Source of the DNA: Faecalibacterium prausnitzii
Lineage (GTDB): Bacteria > Bacillota > Clostridia > Oscillospirales > Ruminococcaceae
Direction: 5' to 3'
DNA: 64,000 nucleotides
Assembly (NCBI RefSeq): GCF_003287405.1
Contig: NZ_PRLD01000001.1
Span: 124,001-188,000, forward strand
Below the pieces are notes generated by a model that did not search any database, was not told where the DNA came from, and saw only the letters and a list, made by a program, of their open reading frames with translations. A program made the translations under genes and the position numbers. Shown here one piece after another: positions 25,027 to 33,228 of the stretch (within the stretch, counting starts at the first letter, position 1; each line of letters opens with the position of its first letter).

Positions 25027-27441
25027 TTATTTCAGTTCTACAACCGTCACGCCGCTCTCACCTTCGCCGTAACGACCAAGACGGAAGCTTTTTACCATGC
25101 GGTTACCGCGCAAATGCTTATGGATGGCGGTGCGCAGTGCACCGGTGCCGTTGCCATGGATCAGATAGACCACCGTCTGCCCGTTCAGGATGGCGCGGTC
25201 AATAAAGGAATCCACCTCCGACAGCGCCTCGTCCACCGTAAGCCCCAGCAGGTTGCACTCCATTTTGGCGGTGCGCTGTACGCGCTCTACCCTGCCGTTG
25301 GGGCGGTTTGTATCACCGGTCAGGCGGGAGTACCGCTGCTGCGCTTTGGTCTTGGGCGCAGTTGGTTCTTTTACCAGCTTTTCCGGCTGCTTCAAGCCCT
25401 TGAGGGGTACCTTGGTCTTAATGATACCGGCGCGCACCAGCACATCGCCGTTTTTATCAGGCAGCGCCAGAACGGTGGCCAGCTGGTTCAGTTCTGCAAT
25501 GCAGACCTCCTGCCCCACCTTTACCTCCTTCAGCGGCACAAACTCCTTAACGGGGTTATGCACCACCTCTGTACCGGCAAACAGCTTTTCGGTCTCCTTT
25601 TTGGCAATCTCGCGGGCACGCTGCGCTTTCTGCTGGGCGCTCATGCGCTCATCTTTTTGCAGCTGGCGCAGCTCGTCGGTCAGCGCGTAGGCCTGTGTTT
25701 CCACCTGTTGTGCCAGTGTACGTGCCTTGGCACGGGCGGCTTCCAATTCGTTTTCGCCCTGCTGGATCAGTTCATCCCGCTTTTTGCGGGCTGCTTCCAG
25801 CTGATGGGAAGCTTCGTTGCGCAGCTGCTCCACTTCGTTCTGACTTTCCTTCAGCTGCAGCTTCAGATCGTCCAGCTGACCCAGAACCGCATCCAGACGC
25901 TTGTCCTCGGCAGACAGATGCTGCTGGGCAGCCTCGATAACACGGCTGGGTATCCCCAGCTTTTCGCTGATCAGGAATGCGTTGGACTTGCCCGGTACGC
26001 CCACACTCAGCTTATAGGTGGGGCGCAGGGTCTCCAGATCAAACTCGCAGCTGGCATTGACCACGCCCTTTGTTTCCAATGCAAAGACCTTCAGCTCTGC
26101 ATAGTGGGTGGTCGCCATCAGCAGAACGCCACGGCGGCGCAGCTCCTCAATGATGGCAACAGCCAGTGCGGCACCCTCGGCAGGGTCGGTACCGGCACCC
26201 AGCTCGTCCAGCAGCACAAGGGTGTGCGGCATGGCAAGCTTCAGAATGCCGGTGATCTTTTTCATGTGGCCGGAGAAGGTGGATAGGCTCTGCTCAATGC
26301 TCTGTTCATCGCCGATATCTACCAGAAATTCGTCAAACACACAGATCTCACTGCGCTCGTCTGCCGGGATCAAAAAGCCGCACTGTGCCATAGCGCACAG
26401 CAGACCGGCGGTTTTCAGGGTGACCGTTTTACCGCCGGTGTTCGGACCTGTGATGATAAGGGAATCGTATTCCCCGCCCAGTGCAATATCCACAGGAACG
26501 CACTTTTGCGGGTCGATCAGCGGGTGGCGGGCGCGGATCAGATTAAAGGAAGAATCCGTCCGCACAGCGGGCTTAAAGGCCTTCAACTCCAGCGCAAGCC
26601 GCGCCTTTGCCAGCAGGATGTCGATCTCCAGCATGGCCTTGTAGCTGTACTGAAACTGCGGCTCAATGGCAGCCACCTGTGCGGTAAAGGCCACCAGAAT
26701 GCGCTCAATCTCCTGCGCTTCCTGTGCGCGGTACTGCAGGATGCGGGCATTGGCCTCCACCACAGCCTGCGGCTCCACGAACACCGTAGCGCCCGTAGAG
26801 GATACATCGTGGATGATACCGCTCACTTCGCCGCGGTATTCGCTCTTGACCGGCACAACATACCGACCGTTGCGCATGGAAACCACGCTCTCCTGCAGGT
26901 ATTTGGAGGTATCCATGTTGCGCACCATGCTTTCCAGCCGGTCGCGGATGCTGTTTTCGGTGGCTCGGATCTTCTTGCGCAGTTCTGCCAGCGTGCGGGA
27001 GGCGGTATCCGCCATGGCGTCCGGTGCCAGAATGGCACTTGAGATCTGCTGCTCAAGGCCCGGCTCCGGTGCCAGCGCGTAAAACAGATCATCGGTCGGC
27101 AGCGCGTCGTGCTCAGAGGAGCCGTACCAGCTGGTCAGGTGCTGAAAATTGCGCAGTGCACCAGCCACCATCAGCAGCTCGCCCATGGAAAGCACACCGC
27201 CCTTTACGGCACGGGCGGCAAGCTGGCTGACCCCCTCCACTCCGCCAAAGCGCGGTGAGCCGTTTTTGATCAGCAGAGTGTTGATGGCATCTGTCTGCTC
27301 CAGTGCATAGCGCACCTCGTCCGGGTCGCACTGCGGCTCAATGGCCAGCAGCATAGCACGGGCTTCCTTGCACACGCAGCCCTCCGCTGCTCGGGCAATG
27401 ATCTTATCCAATTCTAATGTTTTTAAGTAGCTTGTTTCCAT
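25027..27441 (-). CDS. mutS2: Endonuclease MutS2
   Basis: MutS2 is a MutS-like ATPase without mismatch-binding domain I. It acts on branched DNA and, in Bacillus, in rescue of collided ribosomes. The 804-residue product has the Walker A motif GPNTGGKTVTL, Walker B/signature DELGAGTDPAEG and TTHYAELK. A long coiled coil follows (about 515-620), then a C-terminal Smr nuclease domain (about 725-804) with LTVDEALSEVDSFID and HGNGTGALR. It starts behind AAAAAGGAA and follows recO by 15 nt. Confidence 0.96.
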   Translation of the reverse strand: METSYLKTLELDKIIARAAEGCVCKEARAMLLAIEPQCDPDEVRYALEQTDAINTLLIKNGSPRFGGVEGVSQLAARAVKGGVLSMGELLMVAGALRNFQHLTSWYGSSEHDALPTDDLFYALAPEPGLEQQISSAILAPDAMADTASRTLAELRKKIRATENSIRDRLESMVRNMDTSKYLQESVVSMRNGRYVVPVKSEYRGEVSGIIHDVSSTGATVFVEPQAVVEANARILQYRAQEAQEIERILVAFTAQVAAIEPQFQYSYKAMLEIDILLAKARLALELKAFKPAVRTDSSFNLIRARHPLIDPQKCVPVDIALGGEYDSLIITGPNTGGKTVTLKTAGLLCAMAQCGFLIPADERSEICVFDEFLVDIGDEQSIEQSLSTFSGHMKKITGILKLAMPHTLVLLDELGAGTDPAEGAALAVAIIEELRRRGVLLMATTHYAELKVFALETKGVVNASCEFDLETLRPTYKLSVGVPGKSNAFLISEKLGIPSRVIEAAQQHLSAEDKRLDAVLGQLDDLKLQLKESQNEVEQLRNEASHQLEAARKKRDELIQQGENELEAARAKARTLAQQVETQAYALTDELRQLQKDERMSAQQKAQRAREIAKKETEKLFAGTEVVHNPVKEFVPLKEVKVGQEVCIAELNQLATVLALPDKNGDVLVRAGIIKTKVPLKGLKQPEKLVKEPTAPKTKAQQRYSRLTGDTNRPNGRVERVQRTAKMECNLLGLTVDEALSEVDSFIDRAILNGQTVVYLIHGNGTGALRTAIHKHLRGNRMVKSFRLGRYGEGESGVTVVELK

Positions 27442-27456
27442 ACTGTTCCTTTTTGG

Positions 27457-28209
27457 TCAGGGCAGCACGCTTTTCAAAAAGGCATAACTCTTCAGCGGCT
27501 TATCCAGATGCGTCAGGGCATAGTTTTCAGCCACTGCGGAAAGCTTTGCCAGACTGCCCACAGAGATCTTGAATGCAAATATTTTTTTGTCCTCTACCAA
27601 GCAGATGTGGCGCAGTGCAAACAGCGCAGCCTTGTCCAGATTGCAGTTCTTGCCCGCCTTTGCCGCACAGGATGCACAGAGCAGATGCCCTTCCTGTGCG
27701 TCCAGATAAAAGGCATCTCCTTCATCGTAGGTGCCACAGTCCCGGCAGCAGACAATCTGCGGCATAAAGCCGCACTCGCTCATGGTGCGCAGCTCAAATA
27801 CTGCCTTGATCACCCGCAGGTCGGTGCGGTGCTCGCTGATCATATACAGGCTGTTCAGCACAAGCCGCAGCTCCCGGGCTGCTTCCTCTCCAGTAGGCGA
27901 AAGCGCAGCAGCCATCTCGGTAAGATACATAGCAAGGCTTACCCCTTCAATGGAGGAAGAAACGCCATGGAAGATGTTCTGCACCTCGGCTTCCCGCACG
28001 GTATACATATTGCGTCCGGGCACCAGTGTAAACTCTGAATAGCAGAACAGCCCGCAGGCGCTGAACAGCTTGCTTTTCAGCCGCAGACTGTTTGCAGCCA
28101 TTGCCGTGATAACGCCCAGCTTCGGGGTTAGGATCGTCAGAATACGGTCTGCTTCTCTATAACGGGTCTCCTTCAGTACCAGACCCATGGTCACAAATGG
28201 TTCCATCAT
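27457..28209 (-). CDS. recO: DNA repair protein RecO
   Basis: RecO anneals single strands and loads RecA with RecR. The 250-residue product has the N-terminal OB-fold (TMGLVLKETRYREADRIL), a helical middle, and a zinc site made of CCRDCG and LLCASC. The ATG at 28209 follows AGGAG at 7 nt and gives the usual start. It overlaps the end of the small yqzL gene by 53 nt, so translation is likely linked. Confidence 0.94.
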   Translation of the reverse strand: MMEPFVTMGLVLKETRYREADRILTILTPKLGVITAMAANSLRLKSKLFSACGLFCYSEFTLVPGRNMYTVREAEVQNIFHGVSSSIEGVSLAMYLTEMAAALSPTGEEAARELRLVLNSLYMISEHRTDLRVIKAVFELRTMSECGFMPQIVCCRDCGTYDEGDAFYLDAQEGHLLCASCAAKAGKNCNLDKAALFALRHICLVEDKKIFAFKISVGSLAKLSAVAENYALTHLDKPLKSYAFLKSVLP

Positions 28210-28321
28210 CCGTTTCTCCTGCCGGATGCTCGGCGGGCAGCTGCACCAGTTGTTTGTAATCGAGATAACGGAGAATATTCCCCGTGCAGGCAAAGGCCTG
28301 CCAGCTTGCAGCAGCATCCAT
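28157..28321 (-). CDS. yqzL: YqzL family small protein
   Basis: This 54-codon gene reads MDAAASWQAFACTGNI at the start and continues LRYLDYKQL, matching the YqzL pattern (W..F..TGN...YL.YK) of a tiny Firmicutes protein encoded just before recO. The ATG (28321) follows GGGAAGGAG at good spacing. The 3' end overlaps recO by 53 nt in another frame. The conserved part covers the first 25 residues; the tail after it is not recognisable. Function is unknown; location between era and recO fits the family. Confidence 0.8.
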   Translation of the reverse strand: MDAAASWQAFACTGNILRYLDYKQLVQLPAEHPAGETDDGTICDHGSGTEGDPL

Positions 28322-28424
28322 TTTCAGCACTCCTTCCCTTTCCTGTGCACAGGCTGCTTTTGTTATAGTGTCAGCCTGATTCTAGCACAGCATACAAGGG
28401 AAAACTGTCCTGCTTTGGCAGCGC

Positions 28425-29360
28425 TCAGCGGTTGGAGGGATTCTGCTTAAAGCCGAAATTGTTCAGCAAAAACTCGTTGTCCCGCCAGTCGGATTTTACC
28501 TTGACCCAGCACTGCAGGTTGACCCGGCAGCCCAGAAATTCTTCGCAGTCGGCGCGGGCAGCACTGGCGATCTTTTTGAGCATCGCACCGCCCTTGCCGA
28601 TGACCATGCCCTTATGGCTCTCCCGCTCGCAGTAGATGTTCACATCAATGTCGATCAGGTCTGTGCCCGGGCGCTCCTTGAAGCGCTCCACCACCACTGC
28701 AATGCCGTGCGGGATCTCGTCCCGCATGAAGAGCAATGCTTTTTCGCGGATGACCTCAGCCACCAGCTCTTTTTCCGGCATATCGGTGTAGGCGTCATCA
28801 TCAAAGTAATGGGGACCTTCCACGGCGTAACGGCTCAGAGCATCAAACAGCTCCTCGCTGCCTTCTTTGTTGCGCACGCTGATGGTGTAGATTGCATCAA
28901 ACACACCCAATGCCTTCAGCTCTGCCTTGCGGGCTTCCAAATCGGCAGGGTCTTTCACAAGGTCAGTCTTGTTGATGACCGCAATGGCTGGGCCGCTGCG
29001 GTGCAGCGCTTCCACCAGCGCCATCTCAGATTCGTTCAGCGCACCGTAGGGCTCGAACAGCATCATGGAAACATCCACATCCGCAATGGAATCGCTGGCG
29101 GTCTTATCCATGCGCTTGCCCAGCTTGTTGTGCGCCTTGTGCACACCGGGAGTATCCAGCAGCACATACTGCAGCGGCCCACGGGTGATCACGCCGGTAA
29201 TGCGGGTGCGGGTGGTCTGGGGCTTAGAGGTGACGATGGCCACCTTCTCGCCGACCAAGAGGTTCGTCAGGCTGGATTTGCCCACGTTCGGCCGTCCGAT
29301 GACAGCAACGAATACAGAGGAGGTGTCGTAATGCTCCTGAACGGGTATTGTAGTACTCAA
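28425..29360 (-). CDS. era: GTPase Era
   Basis: Era is a GTPase that binds the 3' end of 16S rRNA and aids 30S maturation. The 311-residue product has G1 GRPNVGKSS, G2/G3 with LDTPGVH, G4 NKTD, and a C-terminal KH domain with YCERESHKGMVIGKGG. The best start is a TTG at 29360 placed 6 nt after AGGAG; a TTG 12 codons earlier also keeps the frame but lacks a site. The gene lies 43 nt after ybeY. Confidence 0.95.
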   Translation of the reverse strand: MSTTIPVQEHYDTSSVFVAVIGRPNVGKSSLTNLLVGEKVAIVTSKPQTTRTRITGVITRGPLQYVLLDTPGVHKAHNKLGKRMDKTASDSIADVDVSMMLFEPYGALNESEMALVEALHRSGPAIAVINKTDLVKDPADLEARKAELKALGVFDAIYTISVRNKEGSEELFDALSRYAVEGPHYFDDDAYTDMPEKELVAEVIREKALLFMRDEIPHGIAVVVERFKERPGTDLIDIDVNIYCERESHKGMVIGKGGAMLKKIASAARADCEEFLGCRVNLQCWVKVKSDWRDNEFLLNNFGFKQNPSNR

Positions 29361-29403
29361 AGCGAACTCCTGTCTTGTTTTTATGTTCTGTTGCAAAGGG
29401 ATA

Positions 29404-29895
29404 TCATTCCGTGTAGCTGACCGTGCGGGGCAGACCCAGCTGCAGCAGCACAGCCTCTTCTTTTTCGCGCATACGCATAGCTTCCAGACCGCCGTTTTCG
29501 TGGTCGTAACCCAGCAGATGCAGCATGGAGTGAACAGTCAGAAAAGCCACCTCCCGCTGCAGCGGATGCCCATACAGATTCGCCTGCTCCATGGCGCGCT
29601 CCATGCTGATGACGATATCGCCCAGCATCATGCAGCCGTTGTTCTCGTCGATATCATACTTGCCGTCCTCACCCAGAGGAAAGCTCAGCACATCGGTGGG
29701 CATGGGCTTGTTGCGATACTGATTGTTCAGCTCGGCAATGGCAGCGTTGTCCACAAAGGTAACGCTGATCTCTGCGGGACGGTCAAAATGCTCATACTCC
29801 AACACAGCGTTGCAGGCGCGGCGGATGAGGATGCGAAGCCCGGAGGGCACCTTGACAGCTTTCTGGGAGTTGGTGATCAAAACTTTGTTGGACAT
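29404..29895 (-). CDS. ybeY: Endoribonuclease YbeY
   Basis: YbeY is a metal-dependent RNase needed for 16S rRNA 3' maturation and ribosome quality control. The 163-residue product contains the metal-binding motif HSMLHLLGYDH and the family segment TDVLSFPLGED. It lies between phoH and era, the standard Firmicutes order, behind AAAGGAG. Confidence 0.95.
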   Translation of the reverse strand: MSNKVLITNSQKAVKVPSGLRILIRRACNAVLEYEHFDRPAEISVTFVDNAAIAELNNQYRNKPMPTDVLSFPLGEDGKYDIDENNGCMMLGDIVISMERAMEQANLYGHPLQREVAFLTVHSMLHLLGYDHENGGLEAMRMREKEEAVLLQLGLPRTVSYTE

Positions 29896-29918
29896 ATCGG
29901 TCCACTCCTTTCAAAGGG

Positions 29919-30914
29919 TTATTTAAAATTCTTTTTGTTTTCTTTATTTTCCGCTTCGGCAGCCGGATGGGCGGCACGCTCGTAAGCCTTAACGATCTCC
30001 TGCACCAGCCGGTGACGCACAACGTCCTTATCGGTAAAGTAGCACTGTGCAATGCCGTTCACATCCTTCAGCACCTTTAGCGCGTCCACCAGACCGCTGC
30101 GGGTGCTGCCCGGCAGATCGATCTGGGTCACATCGCCGGTAACGACCACCTTAGAGCCTACGCCCATACGGGTAAGGAACATTTTCATCTGCTCCGGGGT
30201 GGTGTTCTGCGCCTCGTCCAGAATGATAAAGGAATCATCCAGTGTGCGCCCGCGCATATAGGCTAGCGGAGCAACCTCGATGATCTGCTTTTCCACCAGA
30301 CGCTCGTAGGTTTCTGCGCCCAGCATATCAAACAGACCGTCGTACAGCGGCCGCAGATAGGGGTCTACCTTCTGCTGCAGGTCACCGGGCAAAAAACCCA
30401 GCTTCTCACCCGCTTCCACCGCCGGGCGGGTCAGGATAATGCGGGAGACCTCCTTAGCCTTGAAGGCTTTTACCGCCATGGCTACGGCCAGATAGGTCTT
30501 GCCGGTACCCGCCGGGCCGACACCGAAGGTAATGGCATTGGAACGGATGGCGCTCAGGTATTCCTTCTGTCCCAGCGTTTTGGGGCGGATCGGGCGTCCC
30601 TTGACCGTGACAGTAACAAAATCCTCGGTCAGCTCCTTTACCCGCTTCTCCGCGCCATCGTGCGCCAAACTGATGCAGTAGTGCACAGTCTGATCCTCCA
30701 GCGGGGTGCGGTTCTCGATCAGAAGAAGCATTCCCTCCACGGCTCGGTTCGCTGCCGCCACGTTGGCAGGCTCACCGGAAATGCGCAGCTGTGTGCCACG
30801 GCAGACGGCGGTGACAGAAAACTCTTTTTCCAATAAGCGAATATTCCGGTCGCAGTTGCCAAAAACAGCCGCTGCGATCTCTACACTATCCAGTTCAATA
30901 CACTTTTCCGCCAT
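29919..30914 (-). CDS. phoH: PhoH family ATPase
   Basis: PhoH-like proteins are ATPases with a helicase-like fold, often linked with ybeY and thought to act in RNA metabolism. The 331-residue product has an N-terminal KH-like region (about 1-90) and a P-loop domain with GPAGTGKTYLAVAMA, GFLPGDLQQKVDPYLRP, and Walker B ILDEAQNTTPEQM. The ATG at 30914 follows GGGAGGAG. A TATAAT on the minus strand (30945-30950) about 30 nt upstream may be its -10, but the -35 (TTCTGA) is weak. Confidence 0.93.
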   Translation of the reverse strand: MAEKCIELDSVEIAAAVFGNCDRNIRLLEKEFSVTAVCRGTQLRISGEPANVAAANRAVEGMLLLIENRTPLEDQTVHYCISLAHDGAEKRVKELTEDFVTVTVKGRPIRPKTLGQKEYLSAIRSNAITFGVGPAGTGKTYLAVAMAVKAFKAKEVSRIILTRPAVEAGEKLGFLPGDLQQKVDPYLRPLYDGLFDMLGAETYERLVEKQIIEVAPLAYMRGRTLDDSFIILDEAQNTTPEQMKMFLTRMGVGSKVVVTGDVTQIDLPGSTRSGLVDALKVLKDVNGIAQCYFTDKDVVRHRLVQEIVKAYERAAHPAAEAENKENKKNFK

Positions 30915-31073
30915 GGAGCTCCTCCCGAATTGCAGAATTTGATGATTATATTGTACCACCAAAATCTTCAGAAGAAAACTATGAAAAGTGCACAAAATAT
31001 TTTCCTACATTCCATCGGTTTTTCCATACGAACTGTGTCTTAAAGCTTTTTGATGACTTTTTTCTGAAAACAC

Positions 31074-31103
31074 TTGACAACGTATATCGTGAGACGATAT
31101 ACT
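31074..31103 (+). promoter_or_regulatory. Promoter of the padR-DUF2812 unit
   Basis: TTGACA (31074-31079), 18-nt spacer, TATACT (31098-31103). The -10 region is overlapped by a palindrome (31083-31101), so a bound repressor would cover the promoter. Confidence 0.8.
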
Positions 31104-31132
31104 TTAAGTACGATATATCGGTTGACGATATA
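31083..31132 (+). promoter_or_regulatory. Two palindromic operators, probably PadR autoregulation
   Basis: TATATCGT (31083-31090) and ACGATATA (31094-31101) form a perfect inverted repeat with a 3-nt centre. A second, TATATCG (31114-31120) and CGATATA (31126-31132), lies just downstream. A third CGATATA half-site is at 31111. They cover the -10 and early transcribed region of padR, typical of self-repression by a dimeric regulator. Confidence 0.75.
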
Positions 31133-31166
31133 AAGACGTCCGATAGAATCCATGGAGTATTTCAGT

Positions 31167-31484
31167 ATGGAAAACCTTGCATTGACAGAATCGACCTATT
31201 ATATCCTGTTGTCTCTTTACCATCCGCAGCACGGCTATGGCATCATGCAGCAGACAGAGCAGCTTTCCGGCGGCAGAGTCCATCTTGCCGCCGGGACACT
31301 GTATGGTGCCTTGACCTCTCTGTGCGATAAAGGCTGGATCCGTCCCCTGCCTGCCGAGAGCGGCAGCCGCAAAAAGGAATACCAGCTTACCGCAGAAGGT
31401 GTACAGGTTTTAAAGCATGAGCTTGCCCGCTTGCAGCAGCTTGTGGCCAATGGTGAGAGCATCCTGAAGGAGGAAGCCTTATGA
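31167..31484 (+). CDS. PadR family transcriptional regulator
   Basis: PadR proteins are winged-helix repressors that sense small molecules or stress. The 105-residue product has the usual N-terminal domain (TESTYYILLSLYHPQHGYGIMQ), a wing with AAGTLYGALTSLCDKGWI, and a short C-terminal dimer helix, so it is of the short PadR_s2-like class. The ATG at 31167 follows GGAG; an ATG five codons earlier has no site. Its stop overlaps the next start (ATGA at 31481), forming a PadR/DUF2812 cassette. The palindromes upstream suggest autoregulation. Confidence 0.9.
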   Translation: MENLALTESTYYILLSLYHPQHGYGIMQQTEQLSGGRVHLAAGTLYGALTSLCDKGWIRPLPAESGSRKKEYQLTAEGVQVLKHELARLQQLVANGESILKEEAL

Positions 31485-31984
31485 AGGAAAAGAAAACCGT
31501 TTTCAAGCTTTTCTTTGTGTGGGATTTTGAAAAAGAAGAGCGCTGGCTGAACGAGATGGCACAGGAGGGCTGGGTACTGGATAACACCGGGTTTTCCTTT
31601 TATACCTTTGTACGCTGCGAACCGGGCGAGTATATCATCCGCTTGGAGATGAACCCCAGCATTGATTACCGCGCCTTTGTAAAGGAGCTGGGTGCAGAGT
31701 ATATCGGCGGCTGTGTCAACTGGGTGTACTTCCGGCGGAAAGCGGAGCTTGGCAGCTTTGAGCTGCTCTCGGATATCGACTCCCGCCTGACGCACCTGAG
31801 CCGCATCGACAGGATGCTTTCCCTGATTTGTCTGGCAAACCTGATCATGGGCGTAACAAACTCTCTGAATCAGGCTCGCTGCGGCTGGCTGAACCTGTTG
31901 TGCGCAGCAATGCTCTCCTATGCACTGGGGCGTATCCACGGCATGAAAGCAGCGCTGGAAAAGGAACGCAGTTTGCACGAATGA
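31481..31984 (+). CDS. DUF2812 domain protein
   Basis: This 167-residue protein begins with the DUF2812 signature KLFFVWDFEKEERWLNEMA and then GWVLDNTGFSFYTF. Two short hydrophobic stretches lie near the C-terminus (about 110-128 and 135-150). Such proteins are typically coupled to a PadR gene, as here with a 4-nt overlap. Their role is unknown; membrane-associated partner or target of the PadR response is the usual guess. Confidence 0.85.
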   Translation: MKEKKTVFKLFFVWDFEKEERWLNEMAQEGWVLDNTGFSFYTFVRCEPGEYIIRLEMNPSIDYRAFVKELGAEYIGGCVNWVYFRRKAELGSFELLSDIDSRLTHLSRIDRMLSLICLANLIMGVTNSLNQARCGWLNLLCAAMLSYALGRIHGMKAALEKERSLHE

Positions 31985-32049
31985 TTTGTCAAGCCCTTCT
32001 TTGACACAACCGCAGAGAAAAAGCTGGCGTATCTTTGGATAAAAAGACA

Positions 32050-32078
32050 ATGGCAAACCGATCTCCATCGTGATACAA
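32050..32078 (+). promoter_or_regulatory. Candidate promoter of the 64-residue protein gene
   Basis: TACAAT (32073-32078) with TGGCAA (32050-32055) 17 nt upstream. The -10 is good and the -35 weak. Confidence 0.45.
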
Positions 32079-32144
32079 TAGCAAGCGTTGTGTGCCGCCG
32101 CCCGGCGGCCGTTTATACTGCTTGAAAACAAAGGAGAAGGAACC

Positions 32145-32339
32145 ATGGAACAGCTTTTTCTGATGCCCGGTGAAGAACGATACGAGCGCTTCAAGGATGG
32201 CAACGGTGTTCCTAAGGTGCACTACTCCTACTGCTCTATGCGCGGTGCATTCTTTGACTGCGAGAGCCGCAGTCTTGAGGAAGCCCAGCGCCTGTGCGAA
32301 AACTGGCTTGTGGGGCAGGATCGCTGCTACCGCAACTAA
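32145..32339 (+). CDS. Small hypothetical protein
   Basis: This 64-residue soluble protein begins MEQLFLMPGEERYERFKDG and contains three cysteines (two in the CSMRGAFFDCES segment and a third near residue 51), aromatic residues and a C-terminal helix. It has an excellent ribosome site (AAAGGAG), a likely promoter, and its own strong terminator, which support a real gene. I do not recognise the family. It stands alone between the PadR cassette and the molybdenum hydroxylase locus. Confidence 0.7.
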   Translation: MEQLFLMPGEERYERFKDGNGVPKVHYSYCSMRGAFFDCESRSLEEAQRLCENWLVGQDRCYRN

Positions 32340-32352
32340 CATAGAACCTTAA

Positions 32353-32404
32353 AACCCCTGCCGTATTTGCAGACCTTTCCGCAAAACGGCAGGGGTTATT
32401 TTTA
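32353..32404 (+). terminator. Terminator after the small protein gene
   Basis: AACCCCTGCCGT (32353-32364) pairs with ACGGCAGGGGTT (32386-32397), followed by ATTTTTA. It faces the end of the converging yqeB operon at 32413 and may serve both. Confidence 0.9.
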
Positions 32405-32412
32405 TATAGGTT

Positions 32413-33228
32413 TTACTGCCACACCTGCGCACAGACAAGCTCCAGTACACTGCCGGCAATACAGCGGGATTTATCCGAGATCAGGAAGCAGTTGGAAAGC
32501 TCTTCCCGCCGGGGGTCGATATCCGCGATTTTAAAACCCGGTGTGACCGGATAGCCGCTGCGCAGCAGTCCGCGCAGGATACCGGAAATTTGTGCGGTGA
32601 CCGGGATATCTGTCCCCTCCTGAGTTCGGATAGTGGCAATGGTCTCACACTTCTCCACAAGATCACCGATTTTACGCACATTCATAAAAACGCCGTTGGC
32701 CTGTGCATGGATCACCCGCTCTGCACCATACCCGCCAATAACGCCGGGGATGCCGGTATTGGGGATAGCGCTCCCCTCCCGAATGATCCGTCCAAGCCGG
32801 TGGCCGCGTTTGGTCTCCACCACGACGTCTACGTCTTGCCCGGCCACAAAGCCGGGACCAAGGGCAATGGTCAGCGGTGCCATATCCCGATGGGTGCCAA
32901 GGTTGCGCTTGGCCAGAATGGCGTCCACTACGACCTCCGGCTTTGCCCGGGCAATGCAGGCTCCCTCAGGGTCAACGAGCACCGGAACAGCGCCCTGCGC
33001 CCAGACGGACTGTGCCTGCTCTAAAGCTTCAATGCGGACGGCACGCAGTTCTTCGACCGTGGCTTCGCCTTCATACACTGCTTCACACAGGGCAACCTGA
33101 CGGCGAATGGCTGCGGGTTTTGTAGTTTCCAATACCAGCACCCGCAGCCCGGCGCTCCACAACCGGTGGATGGTACCGGTGGCAAGGTCGCCGCCGCCGC
33201 GCACGATGATCAAAGCGTCCTTTTTCAT
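32413..33228 (-). CDS. yqeB: Selenium-dependent molybdenum hydroxylase system protein YqeB
   Basis: YqeB (EF2563-type) occurs only with selenium-dependent molybdenum hydroxylases and is thought to help mature their cofactor. The 271-residue product has an N-terminal Rossmann-like GGGDLATGTIHRLWSAG, TTKPAAIRRQVA, and later ETKRGHRLGRII and NTGIPGVIGGYGAERVIH. The ATG at 33228 follows GGGAGGAAA and overlaps the xdhC-like stop (33225-33228). It is the last gene of the ten-gene minus-strand operon. Confidence 0.88.
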   Translation of the reverse strand: MKKDALIIVRGGGDLATGTIHRLWSAGLRVLVLETTKPAAIRRQVALCEAVYEGEATVEELRAVRIEALEQAQSVWAQGAVPVLVDPEGACIARAKPEVVVDAILAKRNLGTHRDMAPLTIALGPGFVAGQDVDVVVETKRGHRLGRIIREGSAIPNTGIPGVIGGYGAERVIHAQANGVFMNVRKIGDLVEKCETIATIRTQEGTDIPVTAQISGILRGLLRSGYPVTPGFKIADIDPRREELSNCFLISDKSRCIAGSVLELVCAQVWQ

